Below, piece after piece: positions 15,001 to 17,980 of a stretch of 17,980 bases of DNA. A program made the translations under genes and the position numbers. The notes below the pieces were generated by a model that was given only the letters and a program-made list of their open reading frames with translations, was not told the origin of the DNA and ran no database searches. The stretch is from JBIICS01 sp044238735 (GTDB lineage: Bacteria; Bacteroidota; Bacteroidia; UBA4408): positions 1-17,980 of the forward strand of contig JBIICS010000050.1 of the NCBI GenBank assembly GCA_044238735.1. Direction: 5' to 3'. Positions within the stretch are counted from its first letter, which is position 1; every line of letters begins with the position of its first letter.

Positions 15001-16460
15001 ATGGTATTACAGTGTATCAGGAGCAGGTGATGTTGCTTTCTCAAAAGCTTGCAGGCTTTAGCAAAGGTGATGCCGACGTTTTACGTAAAGCAATGGGGAA
15101 AAAACAAAAAGACGTACTGGATAAAATGAAATCACAATTTATGAAAGGTTGTGAAGAACGCGGACATGATTTAAAAGTGTGTGATAAAGTTTGGACCGAT
15201 TGGGAAGCCTTTGCATCATACGCTTTTAATAAATCACATTCAACGTGCTATGCTTACATTGCTTATCAAACCGCTTATTTAAAGGCAAATTATACCTCAG
15301 AATTTATCGCTGCAAATTTAACCCATCAGATGAGCACAACGGATCAGGTAGCTTTTTATTTGGATGAATGCAAAGAATTAAATATTCCGGTTCTTGGTCC
15401 GGACATAAATGAAAGTGAATATAAATTCTCAGTAAATCAACACGGACATATAAGAGTTGGAATGGGAGCCATAAAAGGAGTTGGAGAAAATGCCGTTTTA
15501 GCCATGATTGAGGAAAGAGAAAAAAACGGCCCTTATAAATCTATCTTTGATGTAACCAAACGAATTAGCCTTCGAACAGTTAATAAAAAAGTACTCGAAA
15601 ATTTAGCATATGTAGGAGGTTTCGATCAATTTAAGGAAACTCATCGTGGACAGTATTTTCACATAGAGCAAGGTAACAGCCTTAACACCATTGAACAAGC
15701 CATTAAATACGGTGCATCTTTTCAAGACGGACAAAATTCCTCTCAAGTTTCGTTGTTTGGCGAAGGATCAGAAGTTGATTTACCCGAGCCTAAATTACCA
15801 AAATGCGAACCCTGGCATAATTTAGAAAAACTTAAGAAAGAAAAAGATTTTCTTGGGATATATATATCCGGACATCCACTGGATGATTATAAATTTGATA
15901 TTGAAAATTTCTGCAACATAAAAATATCCGATTTAAAAGAACTTGAAAAACTTAAAGGAAAAGAATTAAGATTTGGCGGTATGGTTACCTTATTTAACCA
16001 TAGAGTTGCTAAAAATGGAAATCCGTTTGGAAGCATAAAAATAGAAGATTATGAATCGGATATTGAACTCATGTTATTTGGGAATGATTATTTAAGTTTT
16101 AGAAATTTTATGATTGAAGGATTATTTGTATATATTAAAGGTAAGGTAGATAAAAAGCGATACAATGATGAACTCGAATTTAAAATAACTCAAATACAGT
16201 TATTATCAGAAGTAAGAAGTAAAAATTGTAACAACATTAATTTAAGTATTGCTTTGGAAAATCTTACAGAAAAATTAATTGACGATTTACTTGATTTAAT
16301 TAATAAAAATCAAGGAACTTCAAATGTGAAAATTACCGTTTTTGATCGCGTTGAAAACACATCGTTAGAGTTACCTAGCAAACGTTTAAAAATTAATCCT
16401 ACTAACGAACTTTTTAAAGGTCTAAAAGAAATTGGTGTAGAAAATTTTAAACTTAATTAA
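12003..16460 (+). CDS. dnaE: DNA polymerase III alpha subunit with fused N-terminal proofreading exonuclease
   Basis: Replicative polymerase catalytic subunit of about 1485 residues. Residues 1-200 form a DEDDh 3'-5' exonuclease like the epsilon subunit: FDTETTG (D6, E8), GHNLEFDLN (D105) and HNACADVEAT (H169, D174) are intact. The PHP domain starts at about 250 (HLHNH, TDHGN). The polymerase core has VGPGRGSAAGS, MPDIDIDFDDEG (D711, D713) and LKMDFLGLRT (D885), the three catalytic aspartates. An OB-fold-like segment lies at about 1320-1395. The PHP site lacks expected ligands: N470 and Y472 stand where the ATNDVHYL motif has Asp and His. An upstream in-frame GTG at 11988 would lie in the promoter, so I use the ATG at 12003. 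The exonuclease fusion is usual in this phylum from memory. The PorE-like gene follows 42 bases later with no terminator between. Confidence 0.97.
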   Translation: MFIVFDTETTGLPRNYNAPLSDSENWPRIVQIAWQLHDNTGKLIRSKDHVVFPDGFSIPFNAAKIHGISTEIAIGLGISLKDALTDFINDLNEAQYLCGHNLEFDLNIIGAEFYRLGIGNLFEGKKVLDTMQSSVDFCAIPGGKGGKFKYPKLEELHEKLFNKSFAEAHNACADVEATGRCFFELCRLGIIKAEGSTITTETLSDLNEVAPLILATVNRISDYQKELESKATEPKNISNVKQVITADFKFTHLHNHSQFSVLQSTTEIDDLVKRAGKFGCPAVALTDHGNLYAAFQFWNSINKYNKDVKGFNEKVEKGEAEGPLKVNIKCIIGSELNVTNNRLDKNSQNNGFNQVFLAKNQTGYQNLIKLCSIGFIEGYYYVPRVDKESILKYKEGLIATTGGLNGEIPNLILNIGEEQAEQAFAWWKEQFGDDFYVELNRHNLEDENHVNQVLLRFAKKYDVKYFAANNNYYLDKENAKAHDVLLCVKDGELQETPIGKGRGFRFGFPNDEFYFKSPQEMLQSFQDLPEALECTNEIVDKIQPFSLGRDVLLPEFKLPLGFIESKKEEIEASFVRICGYKKGEWEKKNLSEEQTEKEKAVALKVAQQHIYLVDLTYKGAAKRYPDMPESTKERIDFELATIEKMGYPGYFLIVQDFTTYARDNGVSVGPGRGSAAGSAIAYCLGITNVDPIKYDLLFERFLNPDRVSMPDIDIDFDDEGREKVIKYVIEKYGEQQVAQIITYGTMGGKSALRDTARVLNLPLPEADRLAKSFPDSPDAELKKLFTPTGIADKLKEKLKERSELIQKAEEFVKMAQAEDLQAQTIKQATQLEGSVRNTGIHACGIIITPDELTKFVPVQKAKDADFLVTQFDNSVAESAGLLKMDFLGLRTLTIIKDAIKLIKKTRNIDIDIDAIPLDDPITFQLFQKGQTKGIFQFESPGMQKYLRELKPDKFEELIAMNALYRPGPLAYIPNFIKRKHGQEPITYDLADMEEYLKDTYGITVYQEQVMLLSQKLAGFSKGDADVLRKAMGKKQKDVLDKMKSQFMKGCEERGHDLKVCDKVWTDWEAFASYAFNKSHSTCYAYIAYQTAYLKANYTSEFIAANLTHQMSTTDQVAFYLDECKELNIPVLGPDINESEYKFSVNQHGHIRVGMGAIKGVGENAVLAMIEEREKNGPYKSIFDVTKRISLRTVNKKVLENLAYVGGFDQFKETHRGQYFHIEQGNSLNTIEQAIKYGASFQDGQNSSQVSLFGEGSEVDLPEPKLPKCEPWHNLEKLKKEKDFLGIYISGHPLDDYKFDIENFCNIKISDLKELEKLKGKELRFGGMVTLFNHRVAKNGNPFGSIKIEDYESDIELMLFGNDYLSFRNFMIEGLFVYIKGKVDKKRYNDELEFKITQIQLLSEVRSKNCNNINLSIALENLTEKLIDDLLDLINKNQGTSNVKITVFDRVENTSLELPSKRLKINPTNELFKGLKEIGVENFKLN

Positions 16461-16502
16461 ACCATTTAAGTTCTTTTACATCAAATTACAAAAATAAATT
16501 GA

Positions 16503-17980
16503 ATGAAAACATTCACAAACAAATTTCTTATCATCTGTATCCTATTATCACCTACAGTTAAATCTCTCGCACAAGAAAATGATAAAAAATCTCCTTGTAA
16601 CGAAATAACAAATAAGAAGGCTGTAAAACTCTACGAAAAAGGAATTGATAAAAAAAACAAATCGTTAGAAGAAAAAGTACAATATTTAAAAGAAGCCATT
16701 GAGCTTGAACCCGAATATGCAGAGGCATTATATGCTTTAGCTGACGGGCAAAGAAGATCTGCAAATGTTAAAGGAACTTCTTACGAACCTATGGCCAAAA
16801 ACTTGGAGAAAGTTATAGAGATTTGTCCGGAATATAATCCCTATTCTTATTTCTATCTTGCTCAATATTATTTTTCAAAAGAGAAATATCCAGAAACCAT
16901 CAAACTACTAAAAAAGTTTTTAGTAAACTCAGAGAATGCAAAAAACGATAATGATTACAACACAGCAGAGAACATGCTAAGCGATGCTGAATTTTATGAT
17001 AGAATCATTAATCATCCTGTACCATTTAACCCTGAGCCGGTAGACGGCGTAAGCTCTCAATTTAGCGAATATCTTGCTATTTTATCCCATGATAATGAAA
17101 TGTGTTTGTTTACAAGAAAGTTACCCATAAAAAGTAATGATAAAGTATGGGGGATAGAAACCGATCAGATGGCTGAAGTGTTTATGTATAGTTCGCGGGC
17201 CGATATGGAAACTAAATTTAATGATGGGACCATTTTTGAGGACCCTTTTGCAGTAGGTGAAAGTTATGGTGGCGCATCTTTAAGTATGGATAATAAAACC
17301 ATGTATGTTACTGTTTGTAAAACAGGTAAAATGGGGAGAGCAAACTGCGATATATATACAACGGTATGGAGCGATAGAGAAGAAGCCTGGCAACCGTTGC
17401 AAAATATGGGGCCAAATATAAATACCGATGACGGCTGGGAATCTCAACCTTCAATTTCTTCGGATGGAAAAACCTTGATATTTTCCAGTGCAAGAGCAGA
17501 AAGCAGAGGCATTGATCTATTTTACTCTAACAAGTTAGCCAATGGCGAATGGACAAAAGCTAAACCTTTAAGTGCAAAATTAAATACAGATGGAAATGAA
17601 AAAACACCTTTTTTGCACAGCGATAGTCATACCTTATATTTTGCATCGGACGGACATAGGGGATTAGGCGGTTACGATATATACTTTTCAAGATTAAATG
17701 ATAAGGGAGAATGGAGTAAACCTAAAAATTTAGGTTCACCGATAAATACCGAAAACGACGAATATGGTTTTTTTGTGAGTTTAGACGGGCATTTGGGCTA
17801 TTTTGCGTCGAACACCATTAAAACGAAGAATAAAGGTGGAATAGATGTTTACCGATTCGAACTATATCAGGATGCAAAACCCGAAAAAGTTTTACTGTTT
17901 AAAGGGCAATTAAAAGATGAAACTGGAGAACCGGTTGTAAATGGAAAAATAGAAGTAAAGGATCCCGTAACTAAAGAAGT
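16503..17980 (+). CDS. TPR / PD40 propeller protein resembling PorE (3' end beyond window)
   Basis: The frame opens at ATG 16503 and stays open for 492 codons to the window edge. A signal peptide (MKTFTNKFLIICILLSPTVKSLAQ) precedes a TPR-like helical region at about residues 37-160 (YLKEAIELEPEYAEALYALAD and YFYLAQYYFSKEKYPETIKLL, shown in part). Residues about 175-450 are PD40/WD40-like blades: QPSISSDGKTLIFSSAR, FLHSDSHTLYFASDG and GYDIYFSRLN are typical. The final FKGQLKDETGEPVVNGKIEV begins a carboxypeptidase-regulatory-like domain. This order matches PorE of P. gingivalis, a T9SS component that ends in an OmpA-like peptidoglycan-binding domain, so I expect that domain past the edge. Unlike PorE I see no lipobox cysteine after the signal, so a paralogue paired with a PorP/SprF-type protein is also possible. 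It follows dnaE by 42 bases, with no Shine-Dalgarno site. Confidence 0.85.
   Translation, partial: MKTFTNKFLIICILLSPTVKSLAQENDKKSPCNEITNKKAVKLYEKGIDKKNKSLEEKVQYLKEAIELEPEYAEALYALADGQRRSANVKGTSYEPMAKNLEKVIEICPEYNPYSYFYLAQYYFSKEKYPETIKLLKKFLVNSENAKNDNDYNTAENMLSDAEFYDRIINHPVPFNPEPVDGVSSQFSEYLAILSHDNEMCLFTRKLPIKSNDKVWGIETDQMAEVFMYSSRADMETKFNDGTIFEDPFAVGESYGGASLSMDNKTMYVTVCKTGKMGRANCDIYTTVWSDREEAWQPLQNMGPNINTDDGWESQPSISSDGKTLIFSSARAESRGIDLFYSNKLANGEWTKAKPLSAKLNTDGNEKTPFLHSDSHTLYFASDGHRGLGGYDIYFSRLNDKGEWSKPKNLGSPINTENDEYGFFVSLDGHLGYFASNTIKTKNKGGIDVYRFELYQDAKPEKVLLFKGQLKDETGEPVVNGKIEVKDPVTKE

Noticed and set aside
1..17980. CRISPR array, insertion sequence, prophage, tRNA or rRNA genes, defence system
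   Set aside because: I found no regularly spaced direct repeats, transposase or integrase frames, cloverleaf-like sequence or defence-type genes; the window is mainly core genome.

Overview
The window looks like chromosomal DNA from a member of the Bacteroidota, most likely the Flavobacteriia lineage. It is AT-rich, and most genes lack a Shine-Dalgarno site and are preceded by A/T-rich sequence. Promoter-like sites fit the Bacteroidota pattern (TTG or TTTG, 19 bases, TAnnTTyG). One encoded protein ends in a type IX secretion sorting domain, one has a PorE-like domain order, and the DNA polymerase III alpha subunit carries the N-terminal proofreading domain I associate with this phylum.

Region 1 (1-6045, minus strand) is the spc ribosomal-protein operon in the order rpmC, rpsQ, rplN, rplX, rplE, rpsN, rpsH, rplF, rplR, rpsE, rpmD, rplO, secY. 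Spacing is tight, and secY runs off the left edge a few residues before its end. The unusual point is the upstream end: rpmC is not preceded by rplP and the rest of the S10 cluster. It has its own promoter and a structured leader, followed by an unrelated divergent gene. Only two genes of the operon, rplE and rplF, have strong AGGAGG sites.

Region 2 (6087-7844) holds a small STAS-like protein of a type common in Bacteroidota, a strong bidirectional terminator, and an acyl-CoA dehydrogenase on the minus strand. Region 3 (8000-10033) holds rpe (pentose phosphate pathway), a small two-helix membrane protein whose start codon appears disrupted, and proC (proline synthesis) converging on it with a 4-base overlap.

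Region 4 (10062-11990) is a terminator, a secreted protein with a type IX sorting domain, and a divergent control region with two palindromes. Region 5 (12003-17980) is dnaE, with a fused DEDDh exonuclease and an apparently disabled PHP site, followed by the first 492 codons of a TPR / PD40 / carboxypeptidase-regulatory-like protein resembling PorE.

The content is mostly core housekeeping. I see no phage, insertion sequence, CRISPR array, tRNA, rRNA or defence island. The points most worth a second look are regulatory or structural: the split ribosomal operon with its leader, the two exceptional Shine-Dalgarno sites, the start-codon defect at 8665, the recurrent TAAATTCG promoter box, and the near-leaderless dnaE start.
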